A DNA stretch of 64,000 nt, taken from Marsupella aquatica (taxonomy: Eukaryota > Marchantiophyta). The notes under the pieces were generated by a model that made no database searches, had not been told where the DNA came from, and saw nothing but the letters and a program-made list of their open reading frames with translations. Position numbers and translations under genes: made by a program. The stretch covers positions 2,480,001-2,544,000 of the forward strand of contig OZ316896.1 in assembly GCA_973895155.1 (NCBI GenBank), given 5' to 3'. How positions within the stretch are numbered: the first letter of the stretch is position 1; every line of letters begins with the position of its first letter. This document shows positions 22,921-36,600 of the stretch, piece by piece.

Positions 22921-23581
22921 TCTTCTGTTTGACCAAAGAGCTTTTTGGTATGCAGGAAGAGCGAGAGGAGAAGATTCATCATTGGATCTCCAAATTGTAG
23001 CTCCAAGATTCATAGGACGGAGCTTTCTGAGTCAGTCTACAATTCCACATCGAGCAATTAGTTCAGATGAGTTCACTGCAGCACTTCACCCAGTGAAGTA
23101 GTGTTGAGGTGAAACCACTCGAAAAGCCTCGAGCATCCAGAATTTTTGTATACCAGAGCCGAGACCTGTTTCTTGGTTTTCCAATTCGGTGATGGAGAAG
23201 GAGGAGCCCTAGTTGAGTGATCGGCTGCTCAGATCAGAGAGAGAAAGTGGATTGGACTTCGTCTATGGAGAAAAGGAAAGAATTTCCGAAAGTTTTGGAC
23301 CGTTGGGGGGCACGGAGCAATGTGGTGCCTAGATGAGAATCATGAGTCTAAGCCTAAAAGAAGCAGGAATGGGCCGGGTGGTGTGAAGATCTGGAGAGGA
23401 GGGAGGTGTGGCGAGTTCGTTGAAGAGGAGAAGAGGCAGCTGGTGCTTTGGCATAAGGAGGAGAGTAGAAATGTAGCAGATGAAAATTGGAGTGGGGGCG
23501 CGCTTAAGAGAGCTTGTTTTTGCTTCCACTGCGGAGGAGGGAAAGCCCGGTTGATTGGTTCCTAGTTCGTTGAGAGAGGCG
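22921..23581 (+). promoter_or_regulatory. Probable promoter and 5' leader of the AP-3 beta gene
   Basis: The segment between the repeat array and the start codon is purine-rich near the gene, as plant leaders often are. An 81-codon open frame (23320-23565) has no similarity I recognise and is probably leader sequence. No TATA box can be fixed with confidence. Confidence 0.35.
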
Positions 23582-26500
23582 ATGTTCCCGCAATTTGCAT
23601 CCACGGCACGGAGCATCACTCGAGCGACAGCTCTGATCACGCGCGTGGGCACCGATGCCTCGTTCTACGATGATCCGGAGACGGAGGATTTCTCCGTTCT
23701 TTTGGATTCGAAGTTTGAGGCGGAGAAAATTGAGGGCATGAAGCGCCTCATTGCGTTAATGTCGCAAGGGAAAGACGTCTCCAACTTCTTCCCTCAGGTA
23801 GGTTCTGTAGATTTCATCCCACCCTTCGGTATTGTCTTCGGTGGACACGTCACCTTTGAAACATGTTGATGCCCTAACGCACCGTCATTTGGAATTCTCA
23901 GAGCCCGAACATAACCTGGCAGCAGGAGAAATCTCGGCAGAATTAGGGGAACAAGAACATTCGGGGAATTGGGATGTAGAATTGGAATTAGGGCCGTGCT
24001 CCAAGATTTATCGATTTCCGAGGCTCTGTAGCAGTTTCTCGGGCCAAGCTTCTTGTCGTTAATTGCTACATATTTCGTCTAGGGAGCATTGTCCAATCCA
24101 TAGCTCTAGCTCGTCTGTCTGCTCGAACACATTCGGGTCTTATTTTCAGGAAATAGCTTTAACAGCACACAGCTACACGTATTGGGTAGCAAATTTTTGC
24201 AAAGTTTACTAGCCGGTTGGTGGGGATTTCGTCTTTTTGGTCGAGGTGATGGTGCCTTTATAATCGAAGGTAGCTGAAATTAGGCCATCATTTGATTGTG
24301 CAGGTAGTGAAAAATGTGGTGACACATTCTCTGGAGCTCAAGAAGCTCGTGTACATCTACTTGGTGCACTATGCCGAAAAGTAAGACAGCTCTTGTGGAC
24401 TCTTCTACGTCTGGTGCCCCTCGGCTCTCGTTGGAAAATCTGATTGCTGATGAACTTTTCATCTTTGGAAATGCTTTTCTCCTGCCTCCAAACTTCGATA
24501 GTCACTGGGTGCTCTCTTTAATTAGGTGTTCGTCTGTCTGCTCAATCGTTCCTGTTCTGTGGCTCCTCGTCCCTTTCTAGGATGCTATTGATTTTAGTTT
24601 TTCGAGTCCTGCCTGCTTGAAGAGTCAACCTTTGTTTTCTCATTCCAAACAGGACCATCCAGTGTTCAAATTTACTCATACTCCCGGTATATTACTTTTC
24701 AAACCGAATGTGGTTATCTAAGATTGAGTTCACCTGGAAATGAGGAATCCTGTCAACAAGTTTTGACATCGTTTGATTTGAACTTTTCAGGCGACCTGAT
24801 GAAGCTTTGCTGGCTATAAACACATTTCAGAAGGACCTCTCAGATATAAATCCGCTCGTGCGGGCATGGGCTTTACGGTCGATGTCTGGTATTCGAGTTC
24901 GAGTGGTACTTCCTTTGGTCGTAATGGCCATGATCAAATGTTCTCGGGACCCTTCTCCTTACGTACGCAGGTGTGCTGCACACGCCATTCCCAAGGTCCA
25001 TTCACTCGATCACGACCAGCACATAGAAGCACTTGAAGAGGTGTGTATCTCCTCCGATTCTATACTTTGCTGTATCTTGTGGATGGTCAAATCAATTTAA
25101 CACAGCCAAAGTGGGGAATTATTGTACTCTTCTAGTGCTTTGGTATGCATGTCTACTTTTCTTTGAAACTTTGGTTGCCAGTGGAGATGGAACTATACAC
25201 CAAGCTACACGGAGCGCAGAATTCTATGTTCAAACACAATCTTGTTGTACCTAGGTGTGTCCTGACAGAGTCACTGAGGCACTTGTGGCGTGGTCCTTGT
25301 GGTTGTGCAGCTGATTTGCTCGCTTATGAATGATAACTCTCCAGGAGTGATCGGAGCAGTTGCGGCAGCATTTAATATCGTGTGCCCAGAAAAACTCTCA
25401 TTATGGGGTCCACGTTTTCAAAAAATGTGTGAACTACTCCCCAACGTGGATGAGTGGGGTCAGGTTGTGATAATTGACATCCTCCTGCGATATGCTATAG
25501 GAAGACATGGGTATCCCAAAGGATCCATCGGGTCATCCTCTGTTGAAAATGAGGGTCATATCCACGATAAGTCGAAGGCAGAGAAACTAAAAGGAAAGAT
25601 GAAAGAGGAACCAGACTTCAGGGGCGCCCAGAGGACAGGAAAGGAAGACACGCTCCCTTTGTCTTCTGGAGGCATGGATATGGGTTCCCACATCTCTTCA
25701 GATTTTTGGCTCATGGAACCAGCCGATGAAAAAGTTCATGCTGGTCCATCGGACATAGACATTCTCCTGCAGTACACATTGCCCTTATTGGGGAGCCACA
25801 ACAGCGCTGTGGTCATGGCTACTGCTGGTGCTCATTGGTTGCTTGCTCCCATGGAAAACCTGAAAAAGATAGTTAAATCTGTGATTTTTCTTCTTCGATC
25901 ATCGTTGGAATCCCAGTATGTGGTGAGAAATTAAGCTATCGCAACTTTCCTAGCTTGGTTGAGTGTCAGAGTGCAAACAATTTTTTTTCTCTTACGATAT
26001 TAGGTTAGTTGTTTTCCAGGACAGTCCTCCATATTGAGCTCTGCGTCCTAATATAAGTGATCCTGCAGACTACTGGGATAATAAGAAGCTAACTCATACT
26101 CGGTCGTTCTAATTTGTGTGAAGGTACTCGCAAATATAGCAACATTTGTGAGACAGGCGCCATCTTTATTTGAACCCCACTATGAAGAATTTTTTATTAC
26201 TTCCCGAGACGAGGGGCAAATTCGTGACTTGAAGCTAGACATATTGTGCCTGCTAGCCAGTGAATCCTCCATTCAGTCTATTCTTGAAGAATTCCAGGTA
26301 TGCTGACCTTTTGTTTGCCAACGCGTCTGACAAACTCAGGTGTCAAGATGTTCGTACAATGGTTATCTTGTTTTTTTCTGAGCAACTACTGCAGCCAATT
26401 AAGCTTGTGCGAGACAGTCTGAATGTGCACGTTTTGTCTATGATTCTGGAGTCCTTTTGAATTACATAATAACACATGTGATAGCCGCCAAATTTCCGAA

Positions 26501-29500
26501 CCACTCTTTTCAGATTGCAGCAAGTCTAATCTTCTCTATTTCTTGGTTTAGGAATATGTTGGGGACCCAGATCGAGAGTTTGCAGCAAAGACAGTTCGTG
26601 CGATTGGCCTGTGTGCTTTGCGTTTACCAACTATTGCTAAAGTTTGTACAAAGGCCTTGATGGCGCTGGCAAGAAGGGGATTGAGCCCTTCACCCAGTAG
26701 TGTGCATGAAGTTGTCAAAGAAGAGGAAGAGGAGGCCAGACAAGAGAAATTAAGTAGATTTAGGAAGGTAAAGAAAAATCCTGCAAAGGCAGATAAGAGC
26801 AGCAGGGAGGCTTTGGTTGTCACCGAAGCAATTATGGCGTTACGGGTGATAGTGCATGAGCGTCCTGTTGAGAACGAAGAGGTAAGGATGCAAAGTATGG
26901 TTGTGGCGGGAAATTGTTTTTATTGTGAACAGATGGATATCTATAGTCACGAAGATTAAGTGTGGACTAAAGTGGTCTGATTATGTTCATAAGCTCGTGA
27001 TCCCGGGCTTGTGAGGTACCTTTAGATCGTTGATTGTCAGATGCTGAATCGGAAAGCAGAATTGGCCTTTCCTTGACGAGGCTCTTGTGATCTTCCCGTT
27101 GGTTGACACTTCTGTCATGTGCAGGTTCTTGTGGGCCTTGCTCGGTGTCTTGACCGCTTGAAGGTACCAGCAGCCAGAACAGTTGTGATTTGGATGATTG
27201 GGGAGTTCGGTTCTGTAGGGACTCAACTGCCACAAATGGTCCCTATTATCTTGCGATACCTAGGAGGAACTTTCAAGAAGGAGGCAGATGCGGCAAAGTT
27301 GCAGATTGTCAACTGTGCTGTCAAGGTGCATGGCTGGCTTATCATTCTATCTCTTCAAGCTTGCTGTTTATCCATCAGTGAAAGATAAGCGTTATCCTTC
27401 TTGGGACCAATAATCAGCAACAACGTATTGCCGTTTATAAATGGAATGTTGGAATTTTTTTATATATGCTGTCAAATATTTCCTGACCTAGTATCATGGT
27501 GCAGGTAGTGCTGCGTTCAGATGTTTCGTCTGAGTCCGCCACGTCGAGAGCAAATTTGTTGATCTTGGACTATGTCTTAAAACTTGCTACAGTGGATCTC
27601 AACTATGATATTCGTGACCGCACCCGCTGGTATCAGGGTCTACTGGCCTTTCATTTACAGAAAGTATTTCGAGAGACCACAGGTGGGAGTGGAATGGATA
27701 TAGGAGATGAATTGCTCCTCTTGAGAGTTGAAGAGGGAAGCACTGATCCAGATGTCGGTCCCCAAACATGTGATGAAGGTGATGCAGAGGGAATTCGCAA
27801 TCAAGTCCTTCCAATGATGGATGGATCGCTAGATAAGGAGGCGGTTCTCCTGAAATTTGCCAACCATGTCATTCTGGCCCCGAAACCAGCCCCAATATTG
27901 CCACCCTTGGCTCCAGAGCGCTCTGCTTTTGTGGCTGGCTCAATGTCGCATATAGTTCAACATCGCGCTCCTAACTATTTCCCTCTTCCAGCCCCCTCGA
28001 GCATTATATTAATACCAACCCCTTTACCTCCAAGAGGCCAGCAATTTGCGAGAGGTGATGCTGACCGTGAATCGAGCTCAAATGGAGAGTTTAGTGGGAC
28101 TGTGTCAGACGGGGGAAAATCTGATGGTACCTCAAGCCCAAGGAGTACTGGTAGCTTTTACGACGAAGAGAATGGTGAGAAACGCTCGAGTGAGAGTCTT
28201 GTCAGTTCTTCCGAGGATGAAAGGTCAGGAAAAATCAAGTCTGAGATCGATGCATCATCAAGTGAGGGGCGACGTGGACAGACAAAACAACCCAAGCGAC
28301 CACAGGAAGAGTTGGGGCCTTTAATAAATTTGTATGATTCAGAGATTGATGTCCGGTCTGGGACACAGCACACTGATGTGGAGCAGCCAAATGGTGGAGG
28401 CTTGTCCTCTGAGTTTGGTTTACTCTCAGCAGCAGATTTAGAATCATGGTTAGGCTCATCAGAACCTAGTATGGAAGAACAGCCATCTTCCTCAGGAATG
28501 CCCTCTGGGTATGCTACAGTTTCGATAGGAAAGGTTGACGTGAAGCCTAGACGATACACACTGCTGGACTTTACAAATGGAGGTGGCTTGGATGTCAAAT
28601 ACTGCTTTGATGGCTCGACTCCTCCGTCTACAAAAAGCGTGCTTTCCATCAAGTTGTACTTCTGCAATAAGACTCTGGAGACTATTTCCGCTATATCAGT
28701 AACAGATGTTGAATCGGATGATGATAATCATGAGACTGGGTACGTAGCTCATACACTCGTTTTCATGTCGATGAGCATCTATATGTTCGGTTGGAAGGCG
28801 TTCTAATCTTAAGGTTTTACTTTCGGCCCACTTGAATATCTGTGTTTATTACATGGGAGAAGGTTGGAGAAGTAGTCCTAACCATGTGTCTTGGGCAGAT
28901 CAAATGCACCTGGCGATCCAGGTACTGCAAGTCAAGTCATATCAACAGAGCAAGACTTCTCAGAACTTGAGCCAGGGGGTAACTCAGAAGCAAAGCTTTG
29001 TGTTTATGTCAGGGCCCATCTTAATCATATCAAGCTCTCCATTCACTGCGATGGGGAAACCTACCCCGTTAAACTTACACCAGCAATTGGTGCTCTCATG
29101 AGACCGGTTCGTCTCACTCCAGAAGCTTTCTCTGCTTCAGAGGCACGCATAACTGGCATGCATGAAGCTGTCCGCAGGTACTACTTCTCAAGTTTACTGT
29201 CTTTAGTAACCAGAATCACTGATGCACATGTTCTGTTCAAGATGCTCAAGTTTTGCCTAATATTTAGGAATGTTTGGCATTATAAGTCTTTTAGCGAGGA
29301 TGTTTGACACAAGATTGTCACTGACAGTCATTGCACAAACGAAATTATGATGTGAGATGTTGTCACTGTATATCAATGACCATGTTTTCACTTACATGGT
29401 CTGAGCTTAGGCCGTGAGGTAGTTTGATGGACAGAAATCCATGCTAAAAATCGTAGGATTTTCTGACGGATTTTGTTGCTGTGGGTGGTGCCCTAGGTGT

Positions 29501-29878
29501 ATACTCATTATACCTCCTCAAACTGAAGGCTCGTTTTCAGGAAAAGACCAGATTCTACTTGTAGCTCAAGCTGTAGCCCAGAGAGTTCTCGCAAGTGCTC
29601 ACGTGTCACTGATTTCCACGGTCATGCCAATAGCGAACTCGGCTGTAGGTGTACAAGCAATTAAGAGCTCTGGATTGCAGGGCCTCTGCCTCCAATTTAG
29701 TGGAGAGACACTGATAGGATCCGTGGTGTGCTTATTAAAAGTTACAGTGTTGACAGAAAGTGAGATTAGTGGAGATGGAGCACAACTAGAGGTTCTTGTA
29801 AAAATAAATTGTGAAGACACAATTTTTGGATGGAGCTTATTGCAGGAACTAAGTAAAGCTTTGAATCCTTTGGATTGA
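23582..29878 (+). CDS. AP3B: AP-3 adaptor complex subunit beta
   Basis: Ten exons join in frame to about 1251 residues: 23582-23797, 24304-24380, 24791-25040, 25311-25922, 26124-26297, 26552-26881, 27125-27325, 27505-28739, 28899-29177 and 29497-29878. All introns are GT-AG. AP-3 beta is a large subunit of the coat that sorts cargo from Golgi/endosomes to the vacuole; the Arabidopsis counterpart is PAT2. The N-terminal adaptin solenoid (about residues 15-620) shows TDASFYDDPE, LDSKFEAEK, NPLVRAWALRSMSGIR, PYVRRCAAHAIPK and NDNSPGVIGAVAAAF. The hinge (about 640-950) has a Ser/Asp/Glu-rich run near 808-882, typical of AP-3 beta and a likely phosphorylation region. The C-terminal ear starts near RRYTLLDFTNGGGLDVKYCF. 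It looks longer than seed-plant versions, mainly in hinge and ear. The last acceptor was chosen because only it keeps frame. Confidence 0.93.
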
Positions 29879-31020
29879 ACCTTGCAGTGTCATATATTGA
29901 TTGCCCAGATGTACTTGTCTTACAATTTACTTTGTATACATCATTTGGTTGCTCTAATAGTACCCAATTCCATAGCCGCCTTTGGTCGATGCTTGTTGGG
30001 CTGATTTTGATTCTTTCTTGCTTACTACGTTCATCAAAGTATTGGCTTCCCGGACTCATTTCACAGTTGTCTCAAGAAAACACCATTGCCAGGCATCTGT
30101 GTCATTGTAAGTGAATTACTGCAGAGCACTTGTGAGTGGCAGTCGAGGATGGCCATTTTGCCTTTCTCCTGTTTCTGCGTGCTGCACAGATGTGGAGCAA
30201 GGTACATCTCTGGCTCTGGTTACTGGCACTAGCTTCCCCAAATCTATCATTCTGAAGTTTTTGAAAGCGTTGTAGTTCGTGCAACATGACGTCGTTGGGG
30301 ACTCCTTCCCGACCAGACTCCGTTGCAGAGGCTTTGTACACTCAGCAGATCTGTTTGCCAAAATTGGATTATCAATAGGGTTGACCTTCAGATTCTGTTG
30401 GTGGAATGAGGGCATTTGAATACATTGGCTTTCAGTTTGGAACGTAGATTGTTTCTAGGTTCTCGTTCTGTCCAGAAGGGAGACTAATAAGGCGAGACAC
30501 CAATTCCTTAATATCATTGGTGATACTGCAGAGTCATAACAGACGCCAAGATTTGCACACACCACTAGAATCCTCAAGTTCAAGAATTTGCAATTCATAG
30601 ATTCGAATGAGAAATTCGTGAGATCAATACCTGGGGGTCCATACTGATTTGATTCCTGGTAACTTGTCCTATGTACAGCGCAAATCCTACAACAACATTC
30701 TCGTGTATGCTCGACATAACATTCCAATTTATACAGTATAAAGATTGTGCTTGGTTCTCCTATCATCAAGCATCAACTTTTGTGTGAACTTAGACAGTGG
30801 AGGCATCCGTTTTTGGAACAAATCTGTGTGATGACACTGAGATGCAGAGACTCTTTTTTCTCTGAACCTCGTCTGTTTCTCTCTTCCATACTACCAAGAA
30901 TGTTCTGCTATAAAAGTAGGAAAATGTTAAATCCACTCCGAACTTTTACTAAATACATCCCACAACAAGACCGGCCATTGATGCAAAAGATATTCCCACA
31001 ATAAAATGACCATCAAGCGC
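29879..31020. other. Convergent intergenic region (AP-3 beta and alcohol dehydrogenase 3' ends)
   Basis: The two flanking genes end facing each other 1.14 kb apart, so this holds both 3' untranslated regions. I see no gene or strong terminator-like structure here. Confidence 0.45.
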
Positions 31021-34000
31021 TCACGCAGGCGTTAAATGACTCTCCATTGCAATTATGGCCTTTCCTGTAATCTCTCCTCTGTTCAAGGCCGCATAAGCCG
31101 CATCTGCTCCATCCAGTGACCATGATTGAGACACAGCAGATTTAATGCTTAGAAGTCCCATCTCAGCTAAGGCTATGACTGTCGGCAGATCTTGCCTGGC
31201 CCTCCCTCCATACGAGCCAATGATGCGAACCTGGGGATCCCCAAATCAATTGTTAATTAAAGAGAGAAGGTTAGGGGAATCGGAAGGACAAGATCTGTAA
31301 TACAGGTCAGTTGAATACCGGGAAAGATGCGTACGTGAGGGCCATTACGACCAGAATGGAGAAATCATGACCTCCTAACATTACCCACCATACGGAAGGC
31401 ATATGAGGCAAGCTTCAGACTAAGAGTGTACTCTTGCGCTAAGAGGAAAATCCACAGGATACTCACCTATAGTCACCTTTGGTCCGAAGGAATTGTCTAA
31501 ATCATGCCGATTCTTATTCTGGCCAGACGTTTGAATTTTTTTTTGCTTTTCTTAGAATTAGAAGTTTAGGTTTAGAGGCAAGACTTTAACAGAGCATACC
31601 TCCCGCCTGACCAATTTTGAGATGTCAACATCAGCTATCACACCAGAAGGTGCAAGCCCAACCATAACGGCTCTGCCACCCTCTCGTACAGACTGAACTG
31701 CCTGAATAAATGTTGAAGCCTTCCCCAACGCCTCTACCGCTATATCTACACCTCTGCCCCCAGTGATTTCCTGGCACATACATGCACCAGATCAGTTTTT
31801 GACCAGGCACAGCTTCATGTCCATGCACCAGTCTTACTATTTACTTTTCAAGTACAGGCCTCGTTGATTACCAAACTAATACTCCGTATCATGTTTCCTT
31901 AAAACTACCATGTGAGAGAGATCTAATGGTCAAGCTCGCAACAAGATTTAAACTGGTCTGTCGATATCACTGACCTTTATCTTGTCAACGACACTCTCTT
32001 TGGCTCCATTGACCGCGTGAGTAGCTCCCATTTTCAGTGCATGGTTCAATTTCTCATCACTCACATCAACAGCAATAATTTGACGGCCGCCAAATGCTTT
32101 GGCTACCTGCAAACAACTGTGCCATAGAAATCCACAACATTGCATGAACTTCCCATTCTTTCAGTTGCTGTATGTTTGCGAATGGTTCAAACAGAGAGAT
32201 TTAAAAAGATTGATGGATTCTAAGTCGACTCATTGGCATTTAGAAATGTTCCTTGTGATTACTAACAGTGAGGACATATTTAGAAGTGGCTTGTCTTTAC
32301 TTCGAACCAACGCCACCAGTACCAATAATAGCCACTGTTTCACCAGCACGCATATCAGCTCCATTTTTCAATGCCCCGTATGCAGTGAAAACAGCACAGC
32401 CCAAAATGGAAGATTCAGCGTATGGTAGTGACGGGGAAAGAACTGCCAATCCGTTGGCAGGTACACAACAGTACTCCGCAAGGCCCCCCATGCTGTACAT
32501 ATTAATTGGCTTTCCTGAGCAGGGGAAAACAGCAACAATCTCAGCACAAAATCTCGTTCAGCTATCAGTTCACCCTCAAAAATCGTATACGAAGCAACTG
32601 TCACCACACCATGATTGCCCTTGTTATATAGGATATTTTGGCGAAAAGTTGGGGAATGTTGAAAACAAATTCAGGAAGCTATGTAAACAGTCCTCCTGAA
32701 GTAGGGCGATAGTCCCTTGATTGGAGGTGTCAATTTCATCAACTTTCCCATCTGACCAGGTCAAATTCAGATCTCAGCTTTCGCAAAATAATGAGAGCCA
32801 AGTCCATGATGAAGACTACGTCAGGAAATGGACAGCAGGAACGACAAGACTCTAGGATTGAAGAATAATCGCAATGGGTGTCTTTCCAAGCCCCAACACA
32901 CACAACAACAACAAAAACAACAACCAGAAGGGAAACAAAAAAACGTTGTCAGGAGGACGGAACTGAGTCGGCATTAGAACGGTAGGTTTGGGTTGTCCAC
33001 CGGTGCAGATACTTTCCCTCATTTGAAAATAATTATCATGAGCTCACCCAATTTAATCAAGTCAAGAGCATCAATCAATCAAGCTAAGTCCTCACATTAA
33101 TAACGAAGGAACTAGGGAACCCTTACCATTGCTGCGCAGGTAGAGTCGTGTTGTACCATCATATAATCCACCCATGCCTCGATTATATTTGAAAAATGTC
33201 TCACAGATATCTTCTTGCCCCTGGACACGCGTAGCGGCCAGCAGATTCAGACGAAGCAGAAATCTAAAGAATGACTAGAGCAACATTACAAGCAAGTGTC
33301 CAACACAAGGTTATGTGTAACTTTTAACCGGAGCTCTTTCCCGCCTCGACTACTCCGGCAAAGGTTTCAAACCAGCAAAAGTGATCCTTTGAACCCACAT
33401 ATGTTTCGACGAGGTCCAATGGGACAGGTATCCACTAAAATTGGATATCCTCGAAAAGAATAGTACCGGCACCTTAACCACCCTAAGCACAGGACAGAGA
33501 AATGAGTTGAGAAATTAACTTCCTGTCCCTTTGTTGGCGGGAGGGCCCAGTTTAGTGAAATGTGCATTAGTAGCAAAACATAGCTCCTGATCGAAACGGC
33601 TGGGGACATAAGGAAATCGAGTCTGGTGTCCCTGGTGTTGATTACTACACAAATAAATGAACTAAACTAAACTTATCATAGAAATGCCAACACTGATTCT
33701 TGCAAGAGAGACGAGTTGAGGGGAAGTAGTTCAGAGAAATGGACAGGACGAGCACCTTGACACAGAAGAAGCAACCTCCACATGGCATTATGAAGGCTCC
33801 TACAACTCGTGCGCCGATAGGAAGCCTGCATCATTGTTTGCCATCTTATGTCAATTGAGTCATGAGTAAGCTTGAGTGAAAGTCATGAAAAGTCATCCGT
33901 TAAGACTTGCTAACCAATCCGCGGCTATCACTGAACTTGCAACACTTGCTCCAAAATCTTCACAGCACAAAATGAACTACTTCTATTGACCCAAAGTCCT

Positions 34001-34747
34001 GTACTGCCGTGACTTTTGGAAGCTCACGTGTGAATAACATCGACAGTTACGTCAAACAGATAATACGGTGGATATTGAAGACTATCTGTAAACTCAGTCG
34101 CAATGTGGAAAAACAACTCTCTAAACCAAAGCATGATGTAATGCAGCCAAAACCACTAGTTGTCAAGACCGACTGACCTCTTCCTCGTGGCCTGGTCCGT
34201 ATGCTCACCATGTTCAACAACCTCTCCAGTTATCTCATGTCCTAATACTACTGGAAGGGGGTAGGGCTGGTCGGCATTTATGACATGGAGATCAGAGTGA
34301 CAGACTCCACAAGCTGCAAAACAACCATGACAAGCAACTCTTCTATCAGTCTGCAAAATGTACTCATCAAACTCTGTCTGTCAAATGCAGTTCCACTCAT
34401 TTTTCCATCTAAATCAGCCTTCCAACTAATCCGCCCCTTCTCTCTTCTGCCCATCATCCATCGTTGCTACCTTTCGTTTTCACCAAAACCTCTCCGGCTT
34501 GCGGCCGAGGCATGCGCAGATCCTCTATGGTCATAGGCTTGTGGGGCTCCCAGAGCACAGCTGCGCGCATGGAGTTTGGTCCATTCCCCAGCAAATAATC
34601 CTTCCCATCCACTGCTCCAGCGTCCTCAGAAGCGAAAGTACGGTGCTGGTTTGCAAAGGAGAGCCTCTCCCCCCTTTGCATAGACGACGAAAAGACACCC
34701 AGCCGAGCGAGCCGTGTGGCCATCGATCGCAGAGTCGAAGCAGCCAT
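31021..34747 (-). CDS. Zinc-dependent alcohol dehydrogenase-like protein (GroES-like, mitochondrial type)
   Basis: Eight minus-strand exons join in frame to 437 residues: 34471-34747, 34178-34313, 33756-33825, 33127-33220, 32301-32514, 31975-32116, 31600-31770 and 31021-31230. It closely resembles the plant GROES-like zinc ADH family of Arabidopsis At5g63620. The first ~40 residues are rich in Arg and Ser with no acidic residues until SEDAG, like a mitochondrial presequence. The catalytic zinc region has ACGVCHSD and GHEITGEVVEHG. The structural zinc ligands are the four cysteines of CGGCFFCVKGQEDIC. The NAD(P)-binding Rossmann turn is GTGGVGS, followed by IIAVDVSDEKL. The C-terminus contains IIGSYGGRARQDLP. 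The substrate is unknown. The intron between GVGS and CLQVAKAF uses an AG 11 bp upstream of a second AG; only the upstream one keeps frame. Confidence 0.93.
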
Positions 34748-36065
34748 TCGAATCAAATCAATTCACTCCCGATCACACCTATGTTTCTTCCTTAGTTTGG
34801 CTCCATGAATATGTCCGGACTGGCGACCCTCAAACACTCCCCTTCCCCTCCTTCAAACCAAACCTCGACCGAATCACAACGGGATGTTGTCGTTTCCGAA
34901 TCCACTCAACCAGTCGTCAAATTGCGAGCGAGCCCAATTCAATTCTACCAAACCCCACCGATTCGTTTCCAAAACACGGATCTGGAGACTGAACAATGCA
35001 AGCAGGAGGGCTGAAGAGCAGGATTGAATTTACGATCCTGTAGAGATTTCCGGTAGAGATTTCTGCAAACTCAAACAAGCCCTGCTTTAGGGTACAGTTC
35101 ACAGTGAGCGAACCAGTCGAGCAATGGCCATGCATCTGGGAATCAGACACAGACAAAACAGCAAAATCTGTCCCTCAAGAGCCAAACACTATCTCACCAG
35201 GAGTCGATGCATTGCTAGTCACGAATGTGGATCAAGGCAATGGAAAACAGACACAGAAATGAAACTAGTCTTCAAATCGAATGAATGGGTGCACAACAAC
35301 AAACCAAGACTTGCATAGAACCTGAAGGCTAACCAAAATGAGCAAGGGGGGTGAAACACAGTCCCCAATCTTGAGAGTTTCATTAATAAAGAGACCGTAT
35401 TGTAGGACTCGACTTGGGAGCTACTGCTTCTAGATTTACCAATTGTGCTCTCACATAACACTTTAGTAAATAGGAAAAAAATTATGCTCTCACATCAAAG
35501 CCTGAGAAGGTTCAGTTGTTCTTCCAGTGACCTGAACTGTCATCTGGACTGCAAAACTCAAACGCCGTTTGCTATGTTCATAGTCTCTGGAGGAAGAAGC
35601 TCTAGCAATGAGTGTGCAGGTAGGTCCTACAAGCCCGTAAAACAGCGCTTTAGCGCAACATTCACGAGCTACGCACTCACAGGAGAAGAAAAAATGACAG
35701 GACCAAGCTATTCAAACAGGACTTCTGGCAAGAACAACGTCGAGATGATGATAGAAATTGGCAGCACAATCTGTTTGGGTCATGCTTTTATACCTTAAAC
35801 TTCTGCAGACAAATGGCTCTCTCCTCACGGCGGTGTTGTTTCACAGAATGTGAAGATCAACCTTGCTCAGGCTCGAATTGTGCAGATCGAGCTCAGAACA
35901 TTCGAGATGGGTTGTTCGCTTCTGTGATAACATGAAGGCGAAATGTGTCCCTCAATAAGCTAAAGCCCGAGTACCTACACTGAAGCCCCAGGATTGACCA
36001 CCATGTTGGACACAATACTATGTACGACATTGTGGTGGTCCATCTGAGTTTGGGGCCCATAACTT
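34748..36065. other. Upstream region of the alcohol dehydrogenase gene
   Basis: Promoter and leader of the minus-strand gene probably lie just above 34747. No other coding region or named element is visible. Confidence 0.4.
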
Positions 36066-36255
36066 GATCACTAAGTGTAGGAGTAGCCCCATGCCAACTA
36101 GTTCAATAAGATGTTGAGATGAGAACCAGGGGAGAAAAAAAGTCAAAATGAAAAAAGATCACTAAGTGTAGGAGTAGCCCCATGCCAATTAGTTCAATAA
36201 GATGTTGAGATGAGAAACACTCTCCAGTGGAGAAAAAAAGTCAAAATGAAAAAAA
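36066..36255. repeat. Tandem duplication, 2 x ~91 bp
   Basis: Units begin GATCACTAAGTGTAGGAGTA at 36066 and 36157 and end in GAGAAAAAAAGTCAAAATGA. The second has a short insertion. Confidence 0.9.
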
Positions 36256-36600
36256 ATGTCAATGAGAGAAAGAAATGTTGAAATGAGAAAACAATATAGT
36301 CAAAGTGAAAGAAGGTATCAATGAGAGAAAGAAATGTTGAAATGAGAAAACAATGTCGAGAAGAGAAAAGATGTTGAGGACAGAAAATATGTGGAGTGTG
36401 AGGGAAAGATGTTTTGGTGAGATAAAGATGTCAAGGTGAGAAAAGTTGTTGAGGTGCGAAAAAGATGTCAAGCCAAAATAATGAAAAAAAGATGTTGGGG
36501 GTGAGAAAGAAAGTCGTGGTGAGATAAAGATGTCAATGTGAAAATAAAAATGGTGAGATGATATAAAGATGTCAAGGCAAGGCAAAGTTGTTGTGGTGGT
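36256..36600. repeat. Degenerate short-period repeat around AAAGATGTTGAGATGAGA
   Basis: Roughly 17-25 bp motifs of the form GAGAAA(G)ATGTYRAGGTGAGA recur many times on a purine-rich strand. It continues from the 91-bp duplication, whose units contain the same motif, so the tract may have been the seed of that duplication. Confidence 0.7.
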
